Source: Paenibacillus sp. HWE-109 (GTDB lineage: Bacteria; Bacillota; Bacilli; Paenibacillales; NBRC-103111). Taken from it: 64,000 nt of DNA. The DNA lies in assembly GCF_022163125.1 (NCBI RefSeq), contig NZ_CP091881.1:7676501-7740500 (forward strand), in the 5' to 3' direction. Position 1 is the stretch's first letter. Each line of letters opens with the position of its first letter. Made by a program: the position numbers and the translations under genes. Of this stretch, positions 15,628 to 22,948 are shown one piece after another. Below the pieces are notes generated by a model. That model had not been told where the DNA came from and did no database searches. It was given only the letters and a program-made list of their open reading frames with translations.

Positions 15628-17136
15628 ATGAACATAAAAAAGCCAATGCGTAAATTGAAAGTCAACATTAATGTGCTGCGAAGCCTGAAGAAGAATAAGA
15701 AGGAAAGCAAAGTTCTAGGATTACTAATCGATAAACGATACGCTCCTCGAATAATGAGACGTGGGACGGAACCGGAACTAACGGGACGTATTGTTGTGCC
15801 AGGGAATTCCCAATACAACTCGGCTCGTCGGGAGTTCAACACTTACTTTAACAAATTTCCGCGAGTGATCGTATTTGCTCAGAAGACGCAAGATGTAATC
15901 AACGCCCTTCGTTGGGCCCGCTATAATAACGTACCGATCCGTATGCGCTCTGGCCGTCACAGTTACGAGGGCTTATCTGTCGTTGACGGAGGAATCGTAA
16001 TTGACGTGAGCGACATGCGCGAGGTGGATGTGAACCGCAAGCGTGGCATTGCTACGGTGCAGGCGGGCATTAGGGGTGGTGCCTTGAACTCAGCACTTTG
16101 GAACGAAAGGTTAGTAGTGCCCGTAGGACTTTGTCCAACGACAGGTATCGCTGGAGTTACTCTTGGAGGCGGTCACAGTATTCTGTCTCGTCCCTATGGT
16201 CTCACACTCGACCATTTGGTCGATATCGAAATGGTTAACGCTGAAGGACGTTTGATTCACGCCAGTGCCAACAAGAACCCTGACCTCTTCTGGGCATTAC
16301 GTGGTGGCGGTGGTGGAAACTTCGGAATCTGCACAAACTTCCGCTTCCGTACTCACCCCATTGAAACAGTTGGTTTTGCCGAAATCGGGTGGGACCTTCG
16401 TGATTTGGAAGCAGTCCTTCGGACTTGGCAGGGCTATACGGTTCCAGGAGCTAACGAGCGGCTCACCGTTACCCTTGGGATTGCCAATGGACGACAATCC
16501 TCACAACCAAGATCTTCAAACAAGCAGTCTTCAGATTCTCAAATATTAATGCAGGGCGTCTTCCTCGGATCTGCTAAAGAGCTGCGACAATTACTCCAGC
16601 CATTACTTCGGTCCGGGTCGCCACGGAAGGTAGTTATTGAGGAGATACCTTGGATTGAGTCCGTTGGACGAGTAGCGAAGACTACGCCAACAACTCCTTT
16701 TCCTTTTAAAAGTGTTGGACCCTACGTCTATCACCGGCTGCCCGAGGCTGCCATTGCGACAATACGACGTTACATTGAATCACCGCCTACTTCTGGGGTC
16801 TCCATTTTATTTCACGGCTTAGGCGGTGCGGTAGCTAAGGTGCCGAATCGCGCTACAGCTTACAACTATCGCCGGGCTTTGTATAATATGACTCCGACTG
16901 CAACCTGGAACACACAAGCGGAGTCGAGACGGGGAATCGGTTGGGTAGAGAACTTCCGTATGGCGATGCTTCCTTATACCCACGGTGTCTACGTCAATAC
17001 ACCAGATCTCCAAATTAAAAACTGGCAGCAGGCTTACTACGGTAGTAATTTCACCAGACTGACACGAGTAAAGGCGCAGTACGACCCTAAGAACATCTTC
17101 CATTTTCCACAGAGCATCCCACCGGCACGCAGGTAA
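15628..17136 (+). CDS. FAD-linked oxidase, berberine-bridge-enzyme type
   Basis: About 502 residues from ATG 15628; the frame is open to ATG 15565 and the start is uncertain because GGAAGGA lies almost against ATG 15628. An FAD_binding_4 domain occupies about residues 50-240. RSGRHSYEG contains the His that is 8-alpha-linked to FAD in this family, and VGLCPTTGIAGVTLGGG carries the Cys of the second covalent link, so bicovalent flavin attachment is likely. The C-terminal BBE motif is seen as YYGSNFTRL...YDPKNIFHFPQSI. Such enzymes oxidise sugars or secondary metabolites with oxygen. No signal peptide is obvious, although the N-terminus is very basic. Gene lies in unit U4, followed by a terminator and then the siderophore genes. 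Confidence 0.85.
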   Translation: MNIKKPMRKLKVNINVLRSLKKNKKESKVLGLLIDKRYAPRIMRRGTEPELTGRIVVPGNSQYNSARREFNTYFNKFPRVIVFAQKTQDVINALRWARYNNVPIRMRSGRHSYEGLSVVDGGIVIDVSDMREVDVNRKRGIATVQAGIRGGALNSALWNERLVVPVGLCPTTGIAGVTLGGGHSILSRPYGLTLDHLVDIEMVNAEGRLIHASANKNPDLFWALRGGGGGNFGICTNFRFRTHPIETVGFAEIGWDLRDLEAVLRTWQGYTVPGANERLTVTLGIANGRQSSQPRSSNKQSSDSQILMQGVFLGSAKELRQLLQPLLRSGSPRKVVIEEIPWIESVGRVAKTTPTTPFPFKSVGPYVYHRLPEAAIATIRRYIESPPTSGVSILFHGLGGAVAKVPNRATAYNYRRALYNMTPTATWNTQAESRRGIGWVENFRMAMLPYTHGVYVNTPDLQIKNWQQAYYGSNFTRLTRVKAQYDPKNIFHFPQSIPPARR

Positions 17137-17182
17137 TAGTCATCGGTGAATTAGCTACGTCAGCAGGTTAAATGAGACATTT

Positions 17183-17223
17183 CAGCAGTTGTCGCAGAGA
17201 TTCCTCTGTGATGGCTGCTTTTT
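17183..17223 (+). terminator. Terminator after the flavoprotein oxidase gene
   Basis: An imperfect hairpin (17183-17218, outer stem CAGCAG/GGCTGC-like, inner CAGAG/CTCTG) ends in a T-run. It separates the oxidase from the Fur-controlled genes. Between 17223 and 17337 I see no gene. Confidence 0.7.
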
Positions 17224-17336
17224 CTGTTATTGCTGGAGACCACCAACGTAATCGATACCTATGTATATCGCGCTCTTATGAATAGGGGGGACATCGGGAT
17301 GTCGTCTACGGCAGATAGACGAGATTACAAAAAAAG

Positions 17337-17372
17337 TTGACATCGATAATGATATTCATTATCATTTATAAT
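17337..17372 (+). promoter_or_regulatory. Iron-regulated promoter with Fur box
   Basis: GATAATGATATTCATTATC (17345-17363) matches the 19-bp Fur consensus at all but one position. It sits between TTGACA (17337-17342) and a TATCAT -10 (17360-17365, spacer 17); a TATAAT follows at 17367. Fur with iron would block RNA polymerase here. The promoter faces the lipoprotein gene at 17536 across a leader of about 170 nt. Confidence 0.9.
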
Positions 17373-17535
17373 TGATTAGAAGATACTGGTATTTTGCTTT
17401 CTTGAATGTTCGCCGAGCAGTTTCACATTGTTTACGGGAAGAAGGGGAGCGTAGTTCGGCTAAAGGGAAGGATATAAGGGTCGGATAACTGTCATTATCG
17501 TAGTCATTACATCATTTATAAGGAGAATGTATTTC

Positions 17536-18540
17536 ATGAGACAGAGATTAAAGCCTTTAGTTGTATTACTTGCCGTGCTGCTACTTATAGCAGGCTGCGG
17601 AGCCAAATCGGTAACGAATAGTGGCGCATCTCCATCGGCTAGCCCCGAAGCCGCAAGTGCTAATGCTGAGCGGGTCATCAAACATGTGAGGGGCGAGGCC
17701 AAAATTAAGGGAACACCAAAGCGCATTGTCGTCCTCGAATGGAAGTATGTGGAGGAACTGCTCACACTCGGCATTCAGCCGGTCGGCGTTGCAGATATTG
17801 CTGGTTACAAGAAGTGGATCAGCGCGAAGCCGGAGCTTGCTGCGAATGTTCAAGATGTAGGAACCCGTCAGGAGCCGAGTCTGGAGGTAATTACCTCGCT
17901 TAAGCCGGATCTGATTATTGCCGCTGGGAATCGCGTCAAAAATAACTATGAGCAGCTTAGCGCCATTGCACCAACACTTGTGTTTGACCAGTATTTAGAG
18001 GATACCTCTAAAAATCAATACGCAGAGATGGAATCCCACTACAAGGTTATCGCGGACATTGTCGGCAAAAAAACCGAGGCAGATGTTGTGTTGGCCGACT
18101 TGAACAAGTCGTATGAAGCTGCGAAGACGAAGCTTCAAGCGGCAGGCAAAGCGGGAACCGACTATGTGCTGGCGTCGGCTTCCTCGAACCAAAACGCGGT
18201 TTCGTTACGTCTGTTTCTGGATAACTCGGCGGCAATCGAAGTGCTCAACCGGATTGGGTTGAAAAACGCCTATAAATCTCAAAAATATGAAACAAACGGC
18301 TACTCGACAGCTTCGGTAGAGTCGCTTCTACCTGTTCAGCAAGCCAACCTCCTCTACGTTGTTCAACCAGATGACGACGTATTTGCGAAACAATTGAAGG
18401 ATAATGATGTGTGGAAAAGTCTTGCGTTCGTGAAAGAAAGCCGGCTGTATCCGCTTGGTGGCGATATGTGGCTGTACGGCGGTCCGGGTTCCTTGAAGTT
18501 GCTTGTGGAAAAAACGGTTGAGCAGTTGACGAAAAAGTGA
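17536..18540 (+). CDS. Iron-siderophore ABC transporter substrate-binding lipoprotein
   Basis: 334 residues. ATG 17536 is chosen since AGGAGA (17521-17526) has a 9-nt spacer; ATG 17527 directly abuts it. Signal peptide with lipobox L-I-A-G-C (Cys about residue 20), then a Ser/Ala-rich linker and a FecB/FepB-type periplasmic-binding fold: PKRIVVLEWKYVEELLTLGIQPVGVAD, SLKPDLIIA, and the C-terminal segment with VWKSLAFVKESRLYPLG. It captures a ferric siderophore outside the membrane and passes it to the permease encoded next, with which its stop codon overlaps. Regulated by the Fur box upstream. The siderophore type cannot be read from sequence. Confidence 0.93.
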   Translation: MRQRLKPLVVLLAVLLLIAGCGAKSVTNSGASPSASPEAASANAERVIKHVRGEAKIKGTPKRIVVLEWKYVEELLTLGIQPVGVADIAGYKKWISAKPELAANVQDVGTRQEPSLEVITSLKPDLIIAAGNRVKNNYEQLSAIAPTLVFDQYLEDTSKNQYAEMESHYKVIADIVGKKTEADVVLADLNKSYEAAKTKLQAAGKAGTDYVLASASSNQNAVSLRLFLDNSAAIEVLNRIGLKNAYKSQKYETNGYSTASVESLLPVQQANLLYVVQPDDDVFAKQLKDNDVWKSLAFVKESRLYPLGGDMWLYGGPGSLKLLVEKTVEQLTKK

Positions 18541-20606
18541 TGACGCAGCCGATCGAAATTGCAACAAAATCAAGGGCGAGATCCACGTGGAAGAAGATTG
18601 CGGTATTCGGGGGGGGCTTAGTAAGTCTCACCCTTCTTTTTTTTATAAGTCTTACGCAAGGGGAGGCCGATATAACCTTTCAGGACGTGATCGGATCGCT
18701 TCTGGCTGCGGGGGATCAGCAGTCACAGCATGTTGTACTTGGCATGCGGCTGTCTCGAGCGACGATGGGTGTATTGGCGGGAGCCGCTTTAGCCGTTGCA
18801 GGAGTGCTTCTCCAGACGGTAACTAAAAATCCATTAGCCTCCGCTGGGACATTCGGCATCAATGCCGGCGCTTATTTTGTGATTGTTGCTGCTACTGTTT
18901 TTGTCCCATCCCTGGTTCTTTCCGTCCCGCTTCTGCTGGCGCTGATTGGTGGTCTTGGTGGCGCGATGATCGCTTATTTCCTGGCAGGAGGAAGAAAAGG
19001 CACGCCCGTTCGATTGGCGCTGGCAGGCATGATTGTGACAATGGCGCTGGCTTCATTCACGAGCGCTCTCCAGCTGTTATTCGAGAATGAAACCAACGGG
19101 CTCTTTATGTGGGGCTCCGGTTCGCTTGTCCAGAACGATTGGAAGGGCGTGCAGTTCTCATGGCCTTGGATTGCATTAGCATTGATGGTTCTAATGTTTT
19201 TCGTACGGACGCTGGATCTGCTTGAACTTGACGAGGAAACAGCGCGATCCTTGGGGCAAAAGGTCGGTGTTGTGAGGCTGTCTGCGCTGATTATTGCGAT
19301 ATTATTAGCCTCTGTCGCCGTAAGTGTAGTAGGACCAATAGGCTTTGTAGGCTTGATTGCTCCACATCTCGTTCGGCTGATCGGATACCGTAGACATCTG
19401 GTGCTTATCCCCGCAGCGGCTCTTTGGGGGGCTTCGGTTGTGGTTGGAGCCGATGCAGTCGCTAAGTTGGTTCGCAGCACGATTGGGGAGCTTCCTGTCG
19501 GTACGGTTACGGCTGTGCTTGGAGCGCCGTGGCTTATCTGGCTTGCCGTCCGAAGCACGCGATCCCCAAAGTCGGGGGAAACAGGCTCCTCGATGAGCGT
19601 TGGAACGGCTCGTTTCAGATGGCATTATCCGGTCCTGATCGCAGGGGCGTTCGTGCTTCTAATTGCCTTGTTAGTGTTCGGCTTGACTCAAGGCAGCTTA
19701 AAAGTGCCTGTCGGTGAAGTGATCAAGGTATTGACCGGTACAGGACTAGATATGTATCAGAATATCATTCTTAAGCTTCGGCTCCCTCGCATGCTCGTCG
19801 CAGTGTTGGCTGGTGCGGGACTTGCTATTTCAGGCGTCCTGCTTCAAGGGGCCGTCCGTAATCCGCTTGCCGATCCTTCTGTTATCGGCGTAACTTCAGG
19901 CGCAGGTGTTGGTGCGTTGCTGCTGATTGTTGTATGGCCTGGTGCGGCTGGTTTCCTGCTTCCTGTTTTTGCATTAGCAGGGGCTGCGCTTGCTGCTGCT
20001 GCCGTTTATACGCTTTCCTGGCGTAAAGGGTTGCATCCGACCGTGGTTACTCTAGTCGGTATCGCGATTACTGCGATGGGGTCGGCCATCATTCATTTTC
20101 TTGTTATTAAGTCCCAGATGCATGCTGCTTCTGCTCTTGCTTGGCTTGCAGGAAGCACATATGGTCGCGGTTGGGGTGAATTCCTATGGATGAGTGCCGG
20201 TTTAATCGTGCTTGGCCCTTATGCGTGGTATTTAGGTCGTCGCATTGACCTTTTGTCGTTTAGTGATAATACCTCTTTGGGATTAGGCTTGCGCTTAAGA
20301 CAAACCCGGCTTATCGCAGCTATGGCCGGGGTTGGGCTAGCGGCGCTGGCTGTAACTACTGTCGGCACTGTCGGGTTTATTGGTTTGTTAGCTCCGCATG
20401 CGGCCCGTACGATGGTTGGTCAGAATCATAAACGGTTGGTCGTACTGGCAGCGATGTTGGGGGCCATCCTAATGATAGCCGCAGATGTGGTCGGCAGGGT
20501 CATCATTGCCCCGAAAGAGATTCCTGCCGGCTTGGTCGTAGCGGTAATCGGTACGCCATATCTGCTTTGGCTTATGGCACGAAGCGCCAAAGCGAAGTCT
20601 TATTGA
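18540..20606 (+). CDS. Fused siderophore ABC permease (two FecCD domains, FhuB-type)
   Basis: 688 residues, twice the length of a single FecCD permease. Two homologous halves are visible: the first has LRLSRATMGVLAGAALAVAGVLLQTVTKNPLA, the second LRLPRMLVAVLAGAGLAISGVLLQGAVRNPLA; each ends with a VGxIGFxGLxAPHxxR segment where the ATPase docks. About 20 membrane segments are expected. ATG 18540 overlaps the TGA of the lipoprotein gene by one base, so the two are translationally coupled. No ATPase gene follows; the nearest fitting one is at 48190, also behind Fur boxes. FhuB-type fusions are well known in Gram-negatives and also occur in Bacillales. Confidence 0.93.
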   Translation: MTQPIEIATKSRARSTWKKIAVFGGGLVSLTLLFFISLTQGEADITFQDVIGSLLAAGDQQSQHVVLGMRLSRATMGVLAGAALAVAGVLLQTVTKNPLASAGTFGINAGAYFVIVAATVFVPSLVLSVPLLLALIGGLGGAMIAYFLAGGRKGTPVRLALAGMIVTMALASFTSALQLLFENETNGLFMWGSGSLVQNDWKGVQFSWPWIALALMVLMFFVRTLDLLELDEETARSLGQKVGVVRLSALIIAILLASVAVSVVGPIGFVGLIAPHLVRLIGYRRHLVLIPAAALWGASVVVGADAVAKLVRSTIGELPVGTVTAVLGAPWLIWLAVRSTRSPKSGETGSSMSVGTARFRWHYPVLIAGAFVLLIALLVFGLTQGSLKVPVGEVIKVLTGTGLDMYQNIILKLRLPRMLVAVLAGAGLAISGVLLQGAVRNPLADPSVIGVTSGAGVGALLLIVVWPGAAGFLLPVFALAGAALAAAAVYTLSWRKGLHPTVVTLVGIAITAMGSAIIHFLVIKSQMHAASALAWLAGSTYGRGWGEFLWMSAGLIVLGPYAWYLGRRIDLLSFSDNTSLGLGLRLRQTRLIAAMAGVGLAALAVTTVGTVGFIGLLAPHAARTMVGQNHKRLVVLAAMLGAILMIAADVVGRVIIAPKEIPAGLVVAVIGTPYLLWLMARSAKAKSY

Positions 20607-20674
20607 TAAATAATGAACCGCAACTATAACAGTACATGACCTTGAGATGAGTAAAGTGATTTCAAGGCGGCGAG

Positions 20675-20722
20675 TTGTGGTTTTGTCGAGCCGCGGTTCA
20701 CCTCCATATGGCAAATTCACAA
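20675..20722 (+). repeat. Attachment-like site E (U4/U5 junction)
   Basis: Left arm TTGTGGTTTTGTC (20675-20687), 9 nt, core TTCACCTCCAT (20697-20707, one mismatch), 2 nt, right arm GGCAAATTCACAA (20710-20722). The flank to the right matches that of site A through the whole terminator hairpin, so both come from closely related elements. Confidence 0.7.
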
Positions 20723-20759
20723 AAGAGTCATTCATTTTTAAAAATGGATGAGCTCTTTT
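20721..20759 (+). terminator. Terminator attached to site E
   Basis: Imperfect hairpin AAAAGAG...CTCTTTT (20721-20759), homologous to the current ssrA terminator at 1408-1441 but with several mismatches in the stem. Confidence 0.65.
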
Positions 20760-20867
20760 GTAATTTTTTTTTAAATTAGGCTCAATCTTAAAATCAGTGT
20801 TTGTATATTTAACATGTTGAGGAAATGAATTACACGTTTCATACGTTGACGATTCCTGGGATATTAA

Positions 20868-21071
20868 AAGCTTAAAACTACGAGACAGGTTCATGTTCCT
20901 ACTGCATCTGCTTTTGGAAGCATTGTCGTACAAGCTCGAGGTTCGAGATCAGTATTGCTAGAGACAGGGCGGCTTTGGCAGCGAATTCACTTGTGGGCAA
21001 CAAAACATGCTCTAGCTGTACAGCTCTTGAATCAAATGAATGAACGGCAGTCGCCTTCACCAAAACCATGA
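20868..21071 (+). pseudogene. Nitroreductase C-terminal remnant
   Basis: A 67-codon open frame (TGA 21069-21071) without a plausible start and preceded by TAA 20865 contains LETGRLWQRIHLWATKHALA followed by VQLLNQ. This is the usual C-terminal pattern of nitroreductase-family flavoproteins (GRxWQRxHLxAT...LNQ). The N-terminal two thirds, including the FMN-binding Arg-rich start, are missing. It lies just inside site E, so the loss may be tied to an insertion. Not the same gene as the intact nitroreductase at 62586. Confidence 0.6.
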
Positions 21072-21099
21072 AAAGCCCGACCGGGGAGGTCGGGCTTTT
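21071..21099 (+). terminator. Terminator after the nitroreductase remnant
   Basis: A 12-bp perfect stem (21071-21082 with 21088-21099) with loop GGGGA, overlapping the last base of the remnant's stop codon. Its survival supports the idea that an intact gene once ended here. Confidence 0.85.
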
Positions 21100-21187
21100 G
21101 CTATTTCCAGAAATCATGAACTTGGCAAAAAAGATCAAAACGACTGCGGTCCAGTATGGTAATTTATTAATAAGGAGGGTGGTTGTA

Positions 21188-22078
21188 ATGGCGGACGATA
21201 CGATGCACAGAAAATCGGTAAATAATTCTCTAGTGTATATAGAGAAACATCTTACACAAACAATTCGACCCGACGATCTTGCACGGGAAGGCAGGTTCTC
21301 CAAGCGACATTTCTTACGCATCTTTACCTCTATCATCGGAACGACAGCCGCTAATTATATTCGGGACCGTCGATTAACGAAGGCTGCAGCAGAACTAGTT
21401 CATACGAGTGATGGGATTCTGGACATTGCATTTAAATACCATTTTCAATCGCAAGAGCACTTTACGAGAGCGTTCAAAAAGACTTATGGCATTACGCCAG
21501 GTCAGTATCGCACGTATTCAAGATCGCTAATTAAGAAGGAGAAGATGAATATGAGTCGTAAAACAATTCCTCAAGGTTGGTCGGTTACTGGGAATCGCAT
21601 TGAAGAATATGAGGTCTCGCTCGACAAACAAGAGGTGCACTTTGGGACTGCTTCTGCAAAGCTTCATTCGGTGAAACCCCGAGCAGAAGGATTTGTTAGC
21701 TTAATGCAAATGTTCAGCTCAGAACGTTATCTCGGCAAGAGGATACGATTGACGGTATTTGTGAAAGCGGAAGAGCTAAAAGGCTGGGCAGGATTGTGGA
21801 TGCGGGTGGATCGTAAAAACGGAGATCTGCTGCAATTTGATAATATGCAAGATAGACCAATACAAGGAACTCAAAATTGGAAACAGTATTCAGTGGTATT
21901 AGATATTTCCGACCACAGCCATGCTATCGCTTTTGGGTTGCTGTTAAGTGGTGAAGGGAAGGTGTGGGCCGATAGCTTTCGTTTTGAAGAGGTAGATGAA
22001 AAAACGCCAACAACAGGTCAAGATGCAGATAATCAAATTCCGAGTGAGCCTGCTAATCTTAACTTTGAATATTGTTAA
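21188..22078 (+). CDS. AraC-family transcriptional regulator
   Basis: 296 residues from ATG 21188, which has AAGGAGGG (21172-21179) 8 nt upstream; the frame is open further 5' but into a terminator. The two helix-turn-helix motifs of AraC proteins come first (about residues 12-110): IRPDDLAREGRFSKRHFLRIF and GILDIAFKYHFQSQEHFTRAFKKTYGITPGQYR. A C-terminal domain of about 150 residues looks like a beta-sandwich carbohydrate-binding-like module (GWAGLWMRVD, WADSFRFEEV). DNA-binding domain first and sensor last is the SoxS/Rob-like order. It is the only intact gene of unit U5; target unknown. Confidence 0.88.
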   Translation: MADDTMHRKSVNNSLVYIEKHLTQTIRPDDLAREGRFSKRHFLRIFTSIIGTTAANYIRDRRLTKAAAELVHTSDGILDIAFKYHFQSQEHFTRAFKKTYGITPGQYRTYSRSLIKKEKMNMSRKTIPQGWSVTGNRIEEYEVSLDKQEVHFGTASAKLHSVKPRAEGFVSLMQMFSSERYLGKRIRLTVFVKAEELKGWAGLWMRVDRKNGDLLQFDNMQDRPIQGTQNWKQYSVVLDISDHSHAIAFGLLLSGEGKVWADSFRFEEVDEKTPTTGQDADNQIPSEPANLNFEYC

Positions 22079-22117
22079 GCGCATAGCTAAACCCAGATGA
22101 AATTAGGCTACGGCGAA

Positions 22118-22150
22118 TTGTGGATTTGGCACACCACTGCTCGCCTCTAC
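22118..22150 (+). repeat. Attachment-like site F (outer end of the array)
   Basis: Left arm TTGTGGATTTGGC (22118-22130), 9 nt, degenerate core CTCGCCTCTAC (22140-22150). The flank to its right lacks a clear right arm, as expected if DNA beyond this point is the original chromosome. Confidence 0.55.
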
Positions 22151-22196
22151 CATGTAAACCCCCGATCGCAAGAGGTTGGGGGTTTACATGGTAGAG
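22145..22196 (+). terminator. Long hairpin attached to site F
   Basis: A 19-bp perfect inverted repeat (22145-22163 with 22178-22196) starting inside the core. No T-run follows. By position it may be the oldest ssrA terminator of the locus. Confidence 0.55.
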
Positions 22197-22290
22197 ATTC
22201 GAATCAGCGATGGTATAATTTAAAGGACACATGTTCCGTTATTTGTACCTAAAAGACCGCTTCAAACTTCTGACAGGTCTCCTCTGTCAA

Positions 22291-22820
22291 TTACATTTTC
22301 AGAGCCTGAAGAATCCAATGGGCCGTTAGTTCGGGACGTTCAATGGGAAACTGATGACCATATGGAATACGAGAATCCTCTAAATATTTCTGTATTTAGG
22401 TTCTACAGGATGCAAAACTGGCTGCAGCATGATGAGTTGATGGATCAGTGAAGGCTGGCGTTGCATCACTCGGGCGGCAATCAATCCGCCAAAAGAATGG
22501 CCCATCAATGTAACGGGTCTGTTCAACTCCATAATCATGGCGGTTACACTTTCTACATAGCCTTTTATAACAGAAGGTTCATGATGGTATGGGATGCGTC
22601 CAAATCCAGGGAGATCAATGAACCATGCATTTATATCACTTAAAGTTTCTCCGATAGGTGATGAAAAATAACAGGCATGCCAGGAAGGTCTTTTTCCAAT
22701 GAGATTACGCTCGTTCTTCTTCGTTGAGAAAAGCTCTCCTGCCGATTCGCTCCTGAATGTAATAAAAACGTTGAGGATATTGATCTCTATCCATTTTCTT
22801 TGATTTAGTACGAAATACAA
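22291..22820 (-). pseudogene. Alpha/beta hydrolase, disrupted
   Basis: Reading leftward from 22820, the first frame has WFIDLPGFG and the nucleophile elbow GHSFGGLIAARV, then stops at 22380-22382. In another frame the sequence continues as YLEDSRIPYGHQFPIERPEL and ends at TAA 22293-22291; GHQFPIERPE is the catalytic-His region of such enzymes. The cap and Asp region that should lie between is absent, so there is an internal deletion plus a frameshift. The N-terminal 60 residues also look unrelated to the family. Non-functional as it stands. Confidence 0.7.
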
Positions 22821-22838
22821 ATAAATTGTCTAGCTACT

Positions 22839-22865
22839 AAAAAAGCACCCTAACGGGTGCTTTTT
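22839..22865. terminator. Bidirectional terminator
   Basis: AAAAAAGCACCC-TAAC-GGGTGCTTTTT, A-rich on one side and T-rich on the other. It lies upstream of the SWIM gene and of the hydrolase remnant, so it may have served a lost neighbour. Confidence 0.75.
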
Positions 22866-22948
22866 CTATAGATTCAATACCACTAGGCAGCAAAAGAGAA
22901 ATTTGAGAAAATAAATTCAACGATAATTAAGAAAGCAGGAACCCATAA

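Larger units (their letters stand above)
1378..22150. mobile_element. Tandem array of five integrated units anchored in ssrA
   Basis: Six att-like sites (A to F) punctuate 20.8 kb: cores at 1378, 5185, 14665, 15299, 20697 and 22140. Sites B to F share a left arm exactly 9 nt before the core. The units are U1 1389-5195, U2 5196-14675, U3 14676-15308, U4 15309-20707 and U5 20708-22150. Cargo is defence-like, regulatory, cell-surface, iron-uptake and redox genes. tmRNA genes are well-known integration targets for genomic islands. No integrase, resolvase or transposase is visible in any unit, so mobilisation in trans or loss of the integrase is inferred. Unit boundaries are placed at the cores and could be off by a few bases. 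Confidence 0.65.

Noticed and set aside
5151..22200. CRISPR-like array from the repeated att modules
   Set aside because: Copies are 0.6 to 9.5 kb apart, with genes between them; no regular spacers and no cas genes.
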